A DNA stretch of 64,000 nucleotides from Desulfosporosinus sp049943955. Its GTDB lineage: Bacteria; Bacillota; Desulfitobacteriia; Desulfitobacteriales; Desulfitobacteriaceae. Shown one piece after another: positions 1 to 8,776 of the stretch. Every line of letters starts with the position of its first letter. The stretch's first letter is position 1. Location of the stretch: NCBI RefSeq assembly GCF_049943955.1, contig NZ_JBNFTW010000013.1, forward strand, positions 62,001-126,000, in the 5' to 3' direction. The translations under genes were made by a program, and so were the position numbers. The notes under the pieces are model-generated. The model ran no database searches. It worked only from the letters and a program-made list of their open reading frames with translations, and was not told the DNA's origin.

Positions 1-1
1 T

Positions 2-487
2 TCAATTCAAAAAGGTAAACGCGGTCATCCTGGCGAAAAGATTGGTTCCTTTGTCACGAATTCTCCTTTTTCCGGTACAATTGAAAAAAATTCGTTGACT
101 GGAATATTTGGCAAATTGCGAGGCCAAATCACGAATCCATATTATAAAGAGCCAATTTCTGTTGGTTGGGAATCTGAAGTAAAAGTAGGGCCGGCTAAAA
201 TTTATACTGTAATCCAAGGAGAAAAAGTTGAAGAATTCAGTATCAATATAGATCGTGTTATGCATAATCGTACCGATAGTAAAAACATGATTGTTCGAGT
301 AACAGACCCACGACTTCTGGAAGCAACAGGCGGCATTATTCAAGGCATGAGCGGCAGCCCAATAATTCAAAATGGGAAAATCATCGGAGCGGTTACTCAT
401 GTTTTTGTAAATGATGCTCAGCGTGGTTACGGAGTGTTTATTCAGAACATGATCAATGAGGGTATCGATAATAAGGCAGCTGCATAA
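2..487 (+). CDS. spoIVB: SpoIVB peptidase, C-terminal part (5' end outside window)
   Basis: The reading frame is open from base 2, giving 161 residues that end ...NKAAA, so only the C-terminal part of the protein is present. It matches the S55 serine peptidase domain of SpoIVB, with GIIQGMSGSPIIQNGK carrying the catalytic Ser of GMSGSP and the following IGAVTHVFVND segment typical of the family. In known sporulators SpoIVB is secreted by the forespore into the intermembrane space and triggers pro-sigma-K processing by SpoIVFB. It lies directly upstream of spo0A, the arrangement usual in Bacilli and Clostridia. A strong terminator follows. The identification is secure; the PDZ domain and the true start lie upstream of this window. 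Confidence 0.93.
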   Translation, partial: SIQKGKRGHPGEKIGSFVTNSPFSGTIEKNSLTGIFGKLRGQITNPYYKEPISVGWESEVKVGPAKIYTVIQGEKVEEFSINIDRVMHNRTDSKNMIVRVTDPRLLEATGGIIQGMSGSPIIQNGKIIGAVTHVFVNDAQRGYGVFIQNMINEGIDNKAAA

Positions 488-501
488 TTCACACCGCTAG
501 T

Positions 502-530
502 AAAGAAGTGACCAGGAGTCACTTCTTTTT
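502..530 (+). terminator. Rho-independent terminator of spoIVB
   Basis: An 11-bp perfect stem (AAAGAAGTGAC / GTCACTTCTTT) with loop CAGGA is followed by a T run. It lies 15 bases after the spoIVB stop and separates it from spo0A. Confidence 0.9.
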
Positions 531-571
531 TTCTGGATTTACATAAATAAAGAAGGAGTCTGGAAAACAAT

Positions 572-578
572 TGTCGAA
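572..578 (+). promoter_or_regulatory. 0A box upstream of spo0A
   Basis: The heptamer TGTCGAA is the exact core of the Spo0A recognition sequence and sits 43 bases before the spo0A start codon. This suggests autoregulation, as known for Bacillus spo0A. A 7-base match could occur by chance, but the location supports it. Confidence 0.6.
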
Positions 579-620
579 ATTATAGTTACATAATTTATCG
601 AGAATGAGGAGGATCCTGGG

Positions 621-1445
621 ATGCAAAGGCCTATACGAGTCTTACTAGCAGATGACAACCGGGAATTTGTTGAAATTGTTAAAGAATTCATTGAACGGCA
701 AGAAGATATGACTCTTGTTGGAGTAGCTTATCATGGAAATGAGGCCCTCGAATTAATTGCCCGTGAAGAACCCCATGTCGTACTTTTAGATATTATAATG
801 CCTCATTTGGATGGTTTAGGAGTTTTAGAAAAACTTCAAGTTTTAACTCCCAGACCAAAAATCATTATCCTAACTGCCTTTGGCCAGGAATCTATGACTC
901 AAAGAGCAGTTAATTTAGGAGCTAATTATTACATACTGAAGCCTTTTGATTTAGAAACCTTAGGAAAGCGCATTCGTCAACTACAAGATGATTTCCCGGA
1001 TACGCTTAGTTCTGCCCAACTTGTAAATCCGACTTTAAATAATAAAGTTGTTAGTTCTCCCCAAATTTCTCCAAGTATCCTTCCGCCAACCTCCAAGAAT
1101 CTTGAAGTGGAAGTAACCCGCATGATACATCAAATGGGAGTGCCAGCTCATGTTAAGGGTTATCAATATCTGAGAGATGCGATTGTGAGCGTGGTTCAAG
1201 AAGTTTCTTTACTTGGAGCTGTTACCAAAGAACTTTATCCGATGATTGCCGAAAAATACCAAACGACTCCCAGCCGTGTGGAAAGGGCAATCCGTCATGC
1301 CATTGAATTAGCTTGGGATCGGGGCAATGTGGATTTCATGAATCGCTTTTTTGGCTATACCATCAACATTGACCGCGGCAAGCCAACGAACTCCGAATTC
1401 GTAGCGATGGTTGCCGATAAGCTGCGCATGTCGATGATGTATTAA
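621..1445 (+). CDS. spo0A: Sporulation master regulator Spo0A
   Basis: 274 residues. The N-terminal receiver domain has acidic D11/D12, phospho-acceptor D57 (VVLLDIIMP), T85 and K107. A linker leads to the Spo0A-specific DNA-binding domain (about 155-274), with the family segments GVPAHVKGYQYLRDAI, SRVERAIRHAIELAW and KPTNSEFVAMVADKLR. Phosphorylated Spo0A switches cells from vegetative growth to sporulation. The start ATG has a GAGGAGG ribosome site. An orphan histidine kinase follows, which is relevant because clostridial Spo0A is usually phosphorylated directly by orphan kinases. A degraded copy of this gene's 3' end occurs at 3222-3275. Identification is certain. Confidence 0.98.
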   Translation: MQRPIRVLLADDNREFVEIVKEFIERQEDMTLVGVAYHGNEALELIAREEPHVVLLDIIMPHLDGLGVLEKLQVLTPRPKIIILTAFGQESMTQRAVNLGANYYILKPFDLETLGKRIRQLQDDFPDTLSSAQLVNPTLNNKVVSSPQISPSILPPTSKNLEVEVTRMIHQMGVPAHVKGYQYLRDAIVSVVQEVSLLGAVTKELYPMIAEKYQTTPSRVERAIRHAIELAWDRGNVDFMNRFFGYTINIDRGKPTNSEFVAMVADKLRMSMMY

Positions 1446-1582
1446 GTTTTTTAGGCGTACCAAGGGATACAGGGTTTAAAATAGAGAATTTATTGCGACA
1501 AACTTTTTAAAATAGTTATAGAAATGGTTTGTAAACCTACCAAACTATCAGAGTTTATCGCCATAAAATTATTTTTGTCCGC

Positions 1583-1617
1583 AAACATCTCTAGTTAATA
1601 ACTTGGAGGTGTTTTTT
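1583..1617 (+). terminator. Terminator of spo0A
   Basis: Stem AAACATCTC / GAGGTGTTT (one G-U pair) is followed by TTT. The rest of the 1446-1848 gap holds only AT-rich sequence and a GGATAT-CGT-ATATCC palindrome at 1648-1662. A near copy of this terminator occurs at 3382-3418. Confidence 0.75.
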
Positions 1618-1848
1618 GCATTGAAATATCTTAATGGATTTATCAGAGGATATCGTATATCCACGTACAATTAATAAATGGAGTTAGATACAACTCGTAC
1701 CACTATAGAATGATTTAGGTTCTGAATTATTTAGTTATAATTTTAGAAACCATGTATATTGTTGATTTGAGAGGAATATTAAGGGGATGCGTTGAATATT
1801 TAACGTATTAGTAGAGAATAGGAGCTGCATCTTAATGAGGTTTTTTGA

Positions 1849-3210
1849 TTGCAAAATATAAAAGAACATTATGAGTATTTAATAGAAAAAGAAGTAACTT
1901 ATAATAATTATAATCGTACAGGGAAGTTATCGTTAATCTTTTTTTTGGGAAGCTTTGTTCTTGTACTTATAGACCAAATCAATAGGCTCAAGGGTCTCTG
2001 GGTAATTACAAATGGTTATAGGTACCTTTTTTATTCTCATGTTGTTTTTGGTTTAGCCTCACTCATTTATCTGTTGGTTTTCTATAAAATTAGAGCCCGT
2101 TCCCCCAATGAGGTAACATATAAACATGAATTTTATGGAATATCGTTTGCCGTTTTTATGCTTAGCCTTACCGTCGTGATATCAGGCTTTATTGACCAAC
2201 AAATTCATGGAGAAATCACAGTTTACATCCTGGGATGTTTCACAATAGCTGTAATGTTTTATTATAGCCTAAAGGTGACCTCGATTTTGTATGGATTGTC
2301 CGTGGTAATGTTAATGGTATTCCTAACTATTAGTCAGAAGGACCTGACTATTCGTCAAGGAAACTACATAAACGCGTTGTTTTTAGTTATAATTTCATAC
2401 TTTTTATCAACAGTTCTTTATAAATTTAAACGTTGTGAGTTAATGCATAATTATTATTTAGAGAACTTGGTCGCTGAGCGAACTAAAGAATTGCAAATGG
2501 CAAATGAATTACTTTCACAAGAAATTGTCGAACGCAAACGAGCTGAGATAGAGATGGTACGGATGGATAGGTTAAATTTAATTGGCCAAATGGCAGCCAG
2601 TATTAGTCATGAAGTTCGAAATCCGATGACGACAGTAAAAGGATTTTTGCAATTACTTAAATCTAAACAAGAGCTAAAAAATCAGGAATACTTTGATCTC
2701 ATGATAGAGGAATTGGACCGCGCAAATTCTATCCTTACAGAATTCCTATCTATTAGTAAAACTAAGTCGACGACGTTGGGAATTTGTAATATTAATGATA
2801 TCGTTAATTCTACCTTGCCATTAATTCAAGCCGATGCACAATATAACGATACGTTATTAACTTTAGAGCTGAATAATGTGCCATATTTACAACTTAACGC
2901 TCAGGAAATACGGCAACTTCTATTAAACCTTGTACGTAATGGATTTGAAGCAATGGAATCTGGAGGGGGATTGAAAATAACTACTTATTCAACCAACGGT
3001 GAAGTAGTACTGGCTGTATCGGATGAAGGTAAAGGAATCGAGAAGTCCTTAATTGAAAAGTTGGGTACACCATTCTTTACAACGAAAGAACAAGGCACTG
3101 GTTTGGGATTAGCGGTGTGTTACGGTATAGTATCACGAAATAACGGAAGGATAAGTGTTGAAACCAGTCCTAAAGGTACCACATTTTACGTGTGTTTTAA
3201 ACTGAGTTAA
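1849..3210 (+). CDS. Membrane sensor histidine kinase, probable sporulation kinase
   Basis: 453 residues starting at TTG 1849, with TGAGG eight bases upstream; the nearby ATG at 1835 is in another frame and runs into a stop. The N-terminal 195 residues hold about six hydrophobic segments (for example 27-42, 61-80, 97-113, 123-160, 173-191) with little extracytoplasmic sequence. A coiled stretch (207-235) follows, then a HisKA domain with H254 in SISHEVRNP. The HATPase domain has N364 (LVRNGFEAM), DEGKGI near 392 and GTGLGLAVCYG near 416. It resembles the KinB/KinD group. There is no partner response regulator except the adjacent spo0A, so direct phosphorylation of Spo0A is inferred. It lies between spo0A and a duplicated spo0A 3' end. 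Confidence 0.85.
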   Translation: MQNIKEHYEYLIEKEVTYNNYNRTGKLSLIFFLGSFVLVLIDQINRLKGLWVITNGYRYLFYSHVVFGLASLIYLLVFYKIRARSPNEVTYKHEFYGISFAVFMLSLTVVISGFIDQQIHGEITVYILGCFTIAVMFYYSLKVTSILYGLSVVMLMVFLTISQKDLTIRQGNYINALFLVIISYFLSTVLYKFKRCELMHNYYLENLVAERTKELQMANELLSQEIVERKRAEIEMVRMDRLNLIGQMAASISHEVRNPMTTVKGFLQLLKSKQELKNQEYFDLMIEELDRANSILTEFLSISKTKSTTLGICNINDIVNSTLPLIQADAQYNDTLLTLELNNVPYLQLNAQEIRQLLLNLVRNGFEAMESGGGLKITTYSTNGEVVLAVSDEGKGIEKSLIEKLGTPFFTTKEQGTGLGLAVCYGIVSRNNGRISVETSPKGTTFYVCFKLS

Positions 3211-3221
3211 TGTAAATGAAA

Positions 3222-3275
3222 GAACTTTTATCCGATGGTTGCTGATAAGCTTCTTATGGCGATGAAGTATTAAGC
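3222..3275 (+). pseudogene. Remnant of a duplicated spo0A 3' end
   Basis: Just after the kinase stop, the sequence matches two parts of spo0A. First comes a short stretch like spo0A 1229-1242 (AAAGAACTT..TATCCGATG). Then 3233-3275 matches spo0A 1403-1446 with only a handful of differences. The latter translates as MVADKLLMAMKY-stop against MVADKLRMSMMY-stop in Spo0A. No open frame upstream supports a functional copy. Together with the duplicated terminator it marks an old tandem duplication of spo0A. Confidence 0.75.
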
Positions 3276-3381
3276 TTTCAAGGTCTTATGAACATATTCC
3301 TATATACAATCTTAAATATAGTAAAGAACGTAACATAATAAGTTTAAATAAATAGCTTTTTAGTTATTCAATTGATTGTAA

Positions 3382-3418
3382 AAACATCTCTATGTTAAAG
3401 AACTAGGAGGTGTTTTTT
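3382..3418 (+). terminator. Terminator downstream of the kinase gene (copy of the spo0A terminator)
   Basis: AAACATCTC pairs with GAGGTGTTT across a 16-base loop and is followed by Ts. Arms, loop context and T tract are nearly those of 1583-1617. Apart from this and the spo0A remnant, the 3211-3563 gap contains nothing recognisable. Confidence 0.75.
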
Positions 3419-3563
3419 ATTTGCCATGTTTGCAATAACCTGCAAAGCAGGATTTTGCAGACCATTGGCGAATATTTGGAATAGTTATTAAGATACTGTT
3501 TTTTCTGATAAATGGTACGAAATTGCTAGTAGAAAGGATTTTGAAGGAGGTCGGGAATCGGAT

Positions 3564-5294
3564 ATGTTCAGACGTCGTGAGCTTGAGAAAATGGCTGTCG
3601 AAACGAAACAAGCAATTATAGGAATAAACCTATTAAATGAAATTGTTATCTGTAATTTCCAAGCAGCAAACTTTTTAGGTTATACCCCTGAAGAGATTAT
3701 AGGTAAAGATTTATGGCAGATAATACCCGATGATCCTTTGCCTTCGATCAGAGATACTCAGAGGATGGAGTTTAATAGATTTAGCCGAATAGGAAGCAAA
3801 ATGTTTATAGCTAGCCGGGCTCCTTTTAAAGACGAGCAGGGAAGAGTTACCGGTGCTGTTGCTTTTTTGCAAGACATGACCGAACATGAAATCCTCAAGG
3901 CCAAGGTTCATTCTTTGCTGGAACTTAAGATTCTTTTGACTGCAATTATTGATTCTACGCAGGATGCCATTTCAGTCGTTGATGAAAACGGCTTGGGATT
4001 TTTAATAAATCAAGCATATACTCGATTAACTGGATTTACCTCCGAAGAGATCGTTGGCAAACCTCCGACTGTTGATATTGCCGAGGGAGAAAGTATGCAT
4101 CTTAAGGTTGCTAAAACTCGCCAGCCTGTCAAAGGAGTAATCATGAAAGTAGGTCCCAAGCGAAAAGAGGTAATTGTTAATGTTGCCCCCATTATGATAT
4201 CGGGACAATTTCGGGGTACTGTGGGAGTCCTTCATGATATTTCCGAAATTCATAAACTCTCTGAAGAACTAGAAAGAGCAAAACGGATTATTCGGCACTT
4301 AGAAGCCAAGTATACCTTCAGCGATATTATCGGTGACAGCGAAGCTATTAGGGCAACGATTGCTCAGGCTGAACGTGCTGCAGCGACACCGGCCACCGTG
4401 CTGCTGCGGGGAGAGAGCGGAACTGGAAAAGAATTGTTTGCTCATGCGATTCATCGTTCTAGCGACCGGCAAAAAGGTCAATTTATTCGCGTTAACTGCG
4501 CAGCTTTAGCGGACAACTTACTTGAGAGTGAGTTATTCGGTTACGTCGAAGGAGCCTTTACCGGTGCCAAGCGAGGCGGGAAAATAGGGCTCTTTGAAGA
4601 AGCTAATGGAGGAACTATTTTTCTTGATGAAATTGGGGAAATTAGTCTTAATCTCCAAGCCAAGTTGCTGAGAGTTCTCCAGGAGCGTGAAATTGTAAGA
4701 GTTGGAGACAATCGGGCCTTTCATGTTGATGTCCGTGTTATTGCAGCGACTAATGCTAATCTTGAAGCTGAGCTTCGAACTGGGAGATTTCGCGAAGATT
4801 TATACTATCGTTTAAATGTTGTTCCCGTTATTATTCCTCCTTTACGACAGCGTAAGGACGACATTCCTTTATTAGTTCATCATTTGATTGCCAGCTTTAA
4901 TCAGGAATATGGGCGATGTGTTGAGGGAATCGGTGATGATGCCCTGCAAATTTTGTTAAATTATCATTGGCCAGGTAATATTCGCGAATTGGAAAATATT
5001 TTAGGACGTGCAATTATTAATATGAGGATTAATGAGACTGTTATTGAATTGCAGCATTTGCCGGTTTTGCCGCTTCCAAATAGTAATATCATGGAAACTA
5101 AGCTGCTTGAGATTCAGGATATTACTGTCGGGGAAGAAGATATAGGATTCGAGGCTTTGCAGAGACAATGGGAACGGAATATACTTCTGGCGACGTTGCA
5201 AAGAACTGGGGGAAATAAAACAAAAGCTGCTAAACTGCTGCAAATGTCAATTCGAAACTTCTATTATAAGCTAGAAAGGCATGCTTTGATTTAG
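3564..5294 (+). CDS. bkdR: Sigma-54-dependent PAS-domain activator, BkdR type
   Basis: 576 residues. Two PAS-like domains (about 10-115 and 120-235) are followed by a short helix and a sigma-54 AAA+ domain with Walker A GESGTGKE (283-290), the sigma-54 contact loop GAFTGA (330-335) and Walker B GGTIFLDEIGE. A Fis-type helix-turn-helix closes the protein (GNKTKAAKLLQMSIRNFYYK). Such proteins activate sigma-54 promoters after sensing a small molecule through PAS domains. A perfect sigma-54 promoter and leucine dehydrogenase lie immediately downstream, the arrangement of the bkd (branched-chain amino acid) locus. AAGGAGG sits rather far (14 bases) from the ATG, so a start slightly downstream (3591) is possible. 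The effector is not visible. Confidence 0.88.
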   Translation: MFRRRELEKMAVETKQAIIGINLLNEIVICNFQAANFLGYTPEEIIGKDLWQIIPDDPLPSIRDTQRMEFNRFSRIGSKMFIASRAPFKDEQGRVTGAVAFLQDMTEHEILKAKVHSLLELKILLTAIIDSTQDAISVVDENGLGFLINQAYTRLTGFTSEEIVGKPPTVDIAEGESMHLKVAKTRQPVKGVIMKVGPKRKEVIVNVAPIMISGQFRGTVGVLHDISEIHKLSEELERAKRIIRHLEAKYTFSDIIGDSEAIRATIAQAERAAATPATVLLRGESGTGKELFAHAIHRSSDRQKGQFIRVNCAALADNLLESELFGYVEGAFTGAKRGGKIGLFEEANGGTIFLDEIGEISLNLQAKLLRVLQEREIVRVGDNRAFHVDVRVIAATNANLEAELRTGRFREDLYYRLNVVPVIIPPLRQRKDDIPLLVHHLIASFNQEYGRCVEGIGDDALQILLNYHWPGNIRELENILGRAIINMRINETVIELQHLPVLPLPNSNIMETKLLEIQDITVGEEDIGFEALQRQWERNILLATLQRTGGNKTKAAKLLQMSIRNFYYKLERHALI

Positions 5295-5330
5295 GATACT
5301 GCAAAATATTGCAAAATATAGTTGAAAAAA

Positions 5331-5365
5331 CATGCTTGCATTTAGTTGCAAGCATGAATTTTTTT
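5331..5365 (+). terminator. Terminator of the sigma-54 activator gene
   Basis: Perfect 10-bp stem CATGCTTGCA / TGCAAGCATG with a 6-base loop, followed by AATTTTTTT. Confidence 0.9.
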
Positions 5366-5498
5366 GCAGTAATTGGTACTTGTGTCTCGGAAATTAATAT
5401 TCCTTAATCGCAAGCATTTGGGCAGCGTATTCCGCATCAATACTGGGTTTCTAAGGCACGCAATATTTGTTTAAAGATTTACAATATTAAAACATTTT

Positions 5499-5513
5499 TG
5501 GCACCTTTATTGC
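5499..5513 (+). promoter_or_regulatory. Sigma-54 (-24/-12) promoter of the leucine dehydrogenase/Vor operon
   Basis: TGGCAC-CTTTA-TTGC fits the sigma-54 consensus TGGCAC-N5-TTGC at every position, with the correct GG-to-GC spacing. It lies 54 bases before the leucine dehydrogenase start and 3' of the sigma-54 activator gene. Upstream AT-rich repeats containing AATATT may include the activator site, but no clear operator could be defined. Confidence 0.9.
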
Positions 5514-5566
5514 AGATCATTTAGTCGAGTGTTTTAATGCGGAATGTTATAAAGGGGGAAGGAACA

Positions 5567-6631
5567 TTGGATATTTTTAGATATTTAGAAACGTATGATT
5601 ATGAACAATTAATCGTCTGTCAGGATCGAACTTCGGGACTTAAAGCAATTATTTGTATTCATGATACAACCTTAGGCCCCGCACTTGGGGGAACAAGAAT
5701 GTGGAACTATGCCAGTGAAGAGGAGGCAATCCTTGATGCTTTGAGACTCGCCCGAGGGATGACATACAAAAACGCTGCCGCAGGACTTAATCTTGGCGGC
5801 GGTAAAACCGTTATTCTTGGCGATTCTCGCACTCAAAAAAGTGAGGAACTCTTTCGCGCTTTTGGACGATATGTGCAATCATTAAACGGCAGATATATCA
5901 CGGCAGAAGATGTGGGTACAACTGTTCGAGATATGGATTGGGTGCATCTTGAAACAAATTTCGTAACAGGGGTATCCGCTTCGGGAGCATCGGGTGATCC
6001 GTCCCCGATGACGGCACGGGGAGTATGGAGAGGAATGAAAGCTGCGGCGAAAGAGAAGTTCGGTAAGGATTCACTCCAGGGAAAAAAGGTAGCTATCCAA
6101 GGGCTGGGGCATGTTGGGTATTATTTGGCCAAGCATTTACAGGAAGAAGGGGCTAAACTCATAGTGACGGATATTCATGAGGATGCAATTAAACGAGTAC
6201 TCAATGAAATGGAAGCGACCGTTGTAGGGCCTGACGAAATTTTTGGTGTCGAGGCTGATATATTTGCCCCTTGCGCTATGGGCGCTGTTGTTAATGATGA
6301 AACAATACCTCGTTTTAAGTTCGCAATTATTGCCGGGGCAGCAAACAACGTGCTTTTTGAAGAACGCCATGGCGATAAGCTTCACGACTTAGGGATTCTC
6401 TATGCGCCGGATTATGTCATTAATTCTGGTGGAGTTATCAATGTGGCCGATGAGTTAGAAGGATATAATCGTGCAAGGGCATTGCAAAAGGTGGACATGG
6501 TTTACGACAATGTAGAAAAGGTTTTACAAATAGCTAAGGAAATGAATATTCCAACCTATAAAGCCGCAGATCGTTTGGCCGAAGAAAGGATACGGCGTTT
6601 GGGACAAATTCGTTCCACCTATTTAAGATAA
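5567..6631 (+). CDS. bcd: Leucine (branched-chain amino acid) dehydrogenase
   Basis: 354 residues from TTG 5567, chosen because AAAGGGGGAAGG lies six bases upstream and the N-terminus (LDIFRYLETYDYEQL) aligns with Bacillus leucine dehydrogenase; an ATG at 5537 would add ten unconserved residues. It catalyses NAD-dependent oxidative deamination of leucine, isoleucine and valine to 2-oxoacids. Hallmarks are GPALGGTRMW, the catalytic lysine in NLGGGKTV, the TAEDVGTT segment and the Rossmann motif GLGHVG. It is the first gene after the sigma-54 promoter and feeds 2-oxoacids to the oxidoreductase encoded next. A 111-base gap separates it from the ferredoxin subunit gene. Confidence 0.95.
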   Translation: MDIFRYLETYDYEQLIVCQDRTSGLKAIICIHDTTLGPALGGTRMWNYASEEEAILDALRLARGMTYKNAAAGLNLGGGKTVILGDSRTQKSEELFRAFGRYVQSLNGRYITAEDVGTTVRDMDWVHLETNFVTGVSASGASGDPSPMTARGVWRGMKAAAKEKFGKDSLQGKKVAIQGLGHVGYYLAKHLQEEGAKLIVTDIHEDAIKRVLNEMEATVVGPDEIFGVEADIFAPCAMGAVVNDETIPRFKFAIIAGAANNVLFEERHGDKLHDLGILYAPDYVINSGGVINVADELEGYNRARALQKVDMVYDNVEKVLQIAKEMNIPTYKAADRLAEERIRRLGQIRSTYLR

Positions 6632-6742
6632 ATAAAGGTTTAGTTTAGGCAATTCCCTCTATGAGAGGAAAAAGCACACTCGATTGAACGTTTAATTATG
6701 GAGATTACCAAGTCCCTTGAGGTTTCGTAAAGGAGGGAAACT

Positions 6743-6964
6743 ATGCTTAAAGTTGAGTTTGATGAGGATCGTTGTAAGGGGTGCGAACTTTGTTTGGAGG
6801 CCTGTCCGAAACATATTGTGAGTATGGCGGGGCATCTGAACGCTATGGGTTTTCATCCTGCCACTGTACTTGATCAGGAAAAATGTATTTCCTGTGGGTT
6901 CTGCGCCAGAATGTGTCCGGATGTTGTAATCACGGTACGAAAGGAGGAAAAGGGAAATGGCTAA
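6743..6964 (+). CDS. vorD: 2-oxoacid:ferredoxin oxidoreductase, delta (ferredoxin) subunit
   Basis: 73 residues with two 4Fe-4S motifs, CKGCELCLEACP and CISCGFCARMCP. It passes electrons from the TPP/Fe-S core of the oxidoreductase to soluble ferredoxin. AAAGGAGGG precedes the ATG. Its 3' end overlaps the alpha subunit gene by eight bases, a sign of translational coupling. The delta-alpha-beta-gamma order and subunit sizes are those of four-subunit Vor/Kor enzymes. Confidence 0.9.
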   Translation: MLKVEFDEDRCKGCELCLEACPKHIVSMAGHLNAMGFHPATVLDQEKCISCGFCARMCPDVVITVRKEEKGNG

Positions 6965-8030
6965 AGTTCTTATGAAGGGGAATGAAGCCTTGGGCGAAGC
7001 GGCGGTTCGTGCCGGATGCCGGTACTTTTTTGGCTATCCCATTACTCCGCAGAATGAAATTCCTCATTATTTAGCTAAGCGACTTCCTGAGGTAGGCGGG
7101 GTTTTTGTGCAAGCCGAATCTGAAATTGCGGCCATTAATATGGTTTATGGTGCCGCCGGGAGCGGGGCACGGGTTATGACCTCTTCTTCAGGACCGGGGA
7201 TAAGTCTTAAACAAGAAGGAATATCCTACATTGCCGGAGCGGAACTTCCTTGCGTTATCGTAAATATGCAGCGGGGTGGACCGGGGCTAGGCGGTATTCA
7301 ACCAGCTCAATCGGACTATTTTCAAGCTGTCAAAGGCGGTGGACATGGAGATTATCGCTCTCTTGTCTTAGCTCCGGCGACAATTCAAGAAATGGTGGAT
7401 TTGATGGGAAAGGCTTTTGACTTAGCGGATGAATATCGCAATCCGGTAATGATTTTAGGAGATGGGATTCTCGGTCAAATGATGGAAGCTGTTGAATTGC
7501 CGCCTGAAGATCTAAGCTTTAAAATCCCTTCCAAGCCTTGGGCAACTACTGGAGCAGAGGGGAGAACCCCCAATATTATTAATTCGCTTTATCTGGATCC
7601 GTTAGAATTAGAGAAACATAATCTGCATCTCAGCAACAAATATGAAGAGATGCGTAAAGAATCTATGGGAGAAACTTATAAAACAGAGGATGCAGAACTA
7701 GTCCTTGTTGGTTATGGATCTGCTGCACGCGTGGCAAAAGCAGTTGTGGATCAAGGCAGAGCGCGGGGGTTAAACGTCGGATTGTTCCGACCGATTACGT
7801 TATTTCCGTTTCCTAAAGATGATTTGCAAAAGGCCTGCCGCCAAGCCCGACATGTTATAACTGTCGAGATGAGTTTGGGTCAGCTTATTGAGGATGTTCG
7901 CTATAACTTGGAATTTAAAGTACCTGTTCATTATTGTGGACGTGTTGGAGGCATGATTCCGACAACCCGTGATATTTTAGCAAAAATTGAAGCCTTAACG
8001 AACCTTCAAGGGGAGGTTGAAGAGGTATGA
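6957..8030 (+). CDS. vorB: 2-oxoacid:ferredoxin oxidoreductase, alpha subunit (VorB type)
   Basis: 357 residues. It carries the PFOR pyrimidine-domain signature YPITPQNEIPHY near the N-terminus, the SGPGISLKQEGISY segment near 80 and the transketolase C-terminal-like domain in the second half. With the beta subunit it forms the TPP site that oxidatively decarboxylates 2-oxoacids to acyl-CoA. Branched-chain substrates (3-methyl-2-oxobutanoate and relatives) are inferred from leucine dehydrogenase and BkdR next door. On sequence alone, 2-oxoglutarate cannot be excluded, because Kor and Vor share this layout. It overlaps vorD by eight and vorA by four bases. Confidence 0.9.
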   Translation: MAKVLMKGNEALGEAAVRAGCRYFFGYPITPQNEIPHYLAKRLPEVGGVFVQAESEIAAINMVYGAAGSGARVMTSSSGPGISLKQEGISYIAGAELPCVIVNMQRGGPGLGGIQPAQSDYFQAVKGGGHGDYRSLVLAPATIQEMVDLMGKAFDLADEYRNPVMILGDGILGQMMEAVELPPEDLSFKIPSKPWATTGAEGRTPNIINSLYLDPLELEKHNLHLSNKYEEMRKESMGETYKTEDAELVLVGYGSAARVAKAVVDQGRARGLNVGLFRPITLFPFPKDDLQKACRQARHVITVEMSLGQLIEDVRYNLEFKVPVHYCGRVGGMIPTTRDILAKIEALTNLQGEVEEV

Positions 8031-8776
8031 TTACCGTTTTTGAGCGACCGAAGTCACTAACCTCTGCTAAGACTCATTATTGCCCAGGATGCACTCATGG
8101 GATTATTCATCGCCTTGTTGCCGAAGTTATTGACGAGCTTGGAGTACGTGAAAAAACCATTGGAGTTTCTCCTGTCGGATGCTCGGTTTTGGCGTACAAC
8201 TACTTTAATCTGGATATGCAGCAAGCGGCACATGGCAGGGCTCCTGCTGTTGCTACAGGAATTAAACGGGTCAATCGTGATAAGATAGTTTTTACCTATC
8301 AGGGCGATGGCGATCTGGCTTCTATCGGGACGGCTGAAATAATCCATGCCGCTGCCCGAGGGGAAAACTTCACGACAATTTTTGTTAATAATGCAATTTA
8401 TGGGATGACCGGGGGACAGATGGCCCCGACGACGTTGTTAGAACAGGTGAGCCAGACCTCTCCCCAAGGGAGAGATCCTTCGCTTCAGGGATATCCTATA
8501 CGTATGTCGGAAATGCTTGCGACCATTGAGGGTGCTGCCTTCATTGCCCGGGTTTCCGTGCATAACCCGCATGAGGTCAGTAAAGCCAAAAAAACTATAA
8601 AACAAGCCTTCGAACTTCAGCAGGCAGGGCGGGGTTTTACCTTGGTGGAAGTTCTGTCAACCTGTCCGACCAACTGGGGTTTGACTCCAAGAGAGGCATT
8701 AAAATGGTTAGCCGACAAAATGATTCCTGTTTATCCTCTCGGTGTCAAAAAAACACTTGAGGGGGGAGAAATCTAA
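8027..8776 (+). CDS. vorA: 2-oxoacid:ferredoxin oxidoreductase, beta subunit (TPP-binding)
   Basis: 249 residues. The TPP-binding motif starts GDGDLASIGTAE (near 89) and ends in NNAIYGMTGGQMAPTT. The N-terminal CPGCTHG and GVSPVGCSV segments are typical of short PFOR beta subunits. It binds the pyrophosphate of TPP and supplies half of the active site. The start overlaps vorB by four bases (ATGA) and its stop overlaps vorC by one, so the four subunits are made from one tightly coupled message. Confidence 0.92.
   Translation: MITVFERPKSLTSAKTHYCPGCTHGIIHRLVAEVIDELGVREKTIGVSPVGCSVLAYNYFNLDMQQAAHGRAPAVATGIKRVNRDKIVFTYQGDGDLASIGTAEIIHAAARGENFTTIFVNNAIYGMTGGQMAPTTLLEQVSQTSPQGRDPSLQGYPIRMSEMLATIEGAAFIARVSVHNPHEVSKAKKTIKQAFELQQAGRGFTLVEVLSTCPTNWGLTPREALKWLADKMIPVYPLGVKKTLEGGEI

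Noticed and set aside
2..400. 132-codon minus-strand open frame
   Set aside because: Antisense shadow of the spoIVB coding region, which has clear family motifs.
3597..3603. TGTCGAA (0A box) near the start of the bkdR gene
   Set aside because: It lies inside the coding sequence, so it is probably a chance 7-base match.
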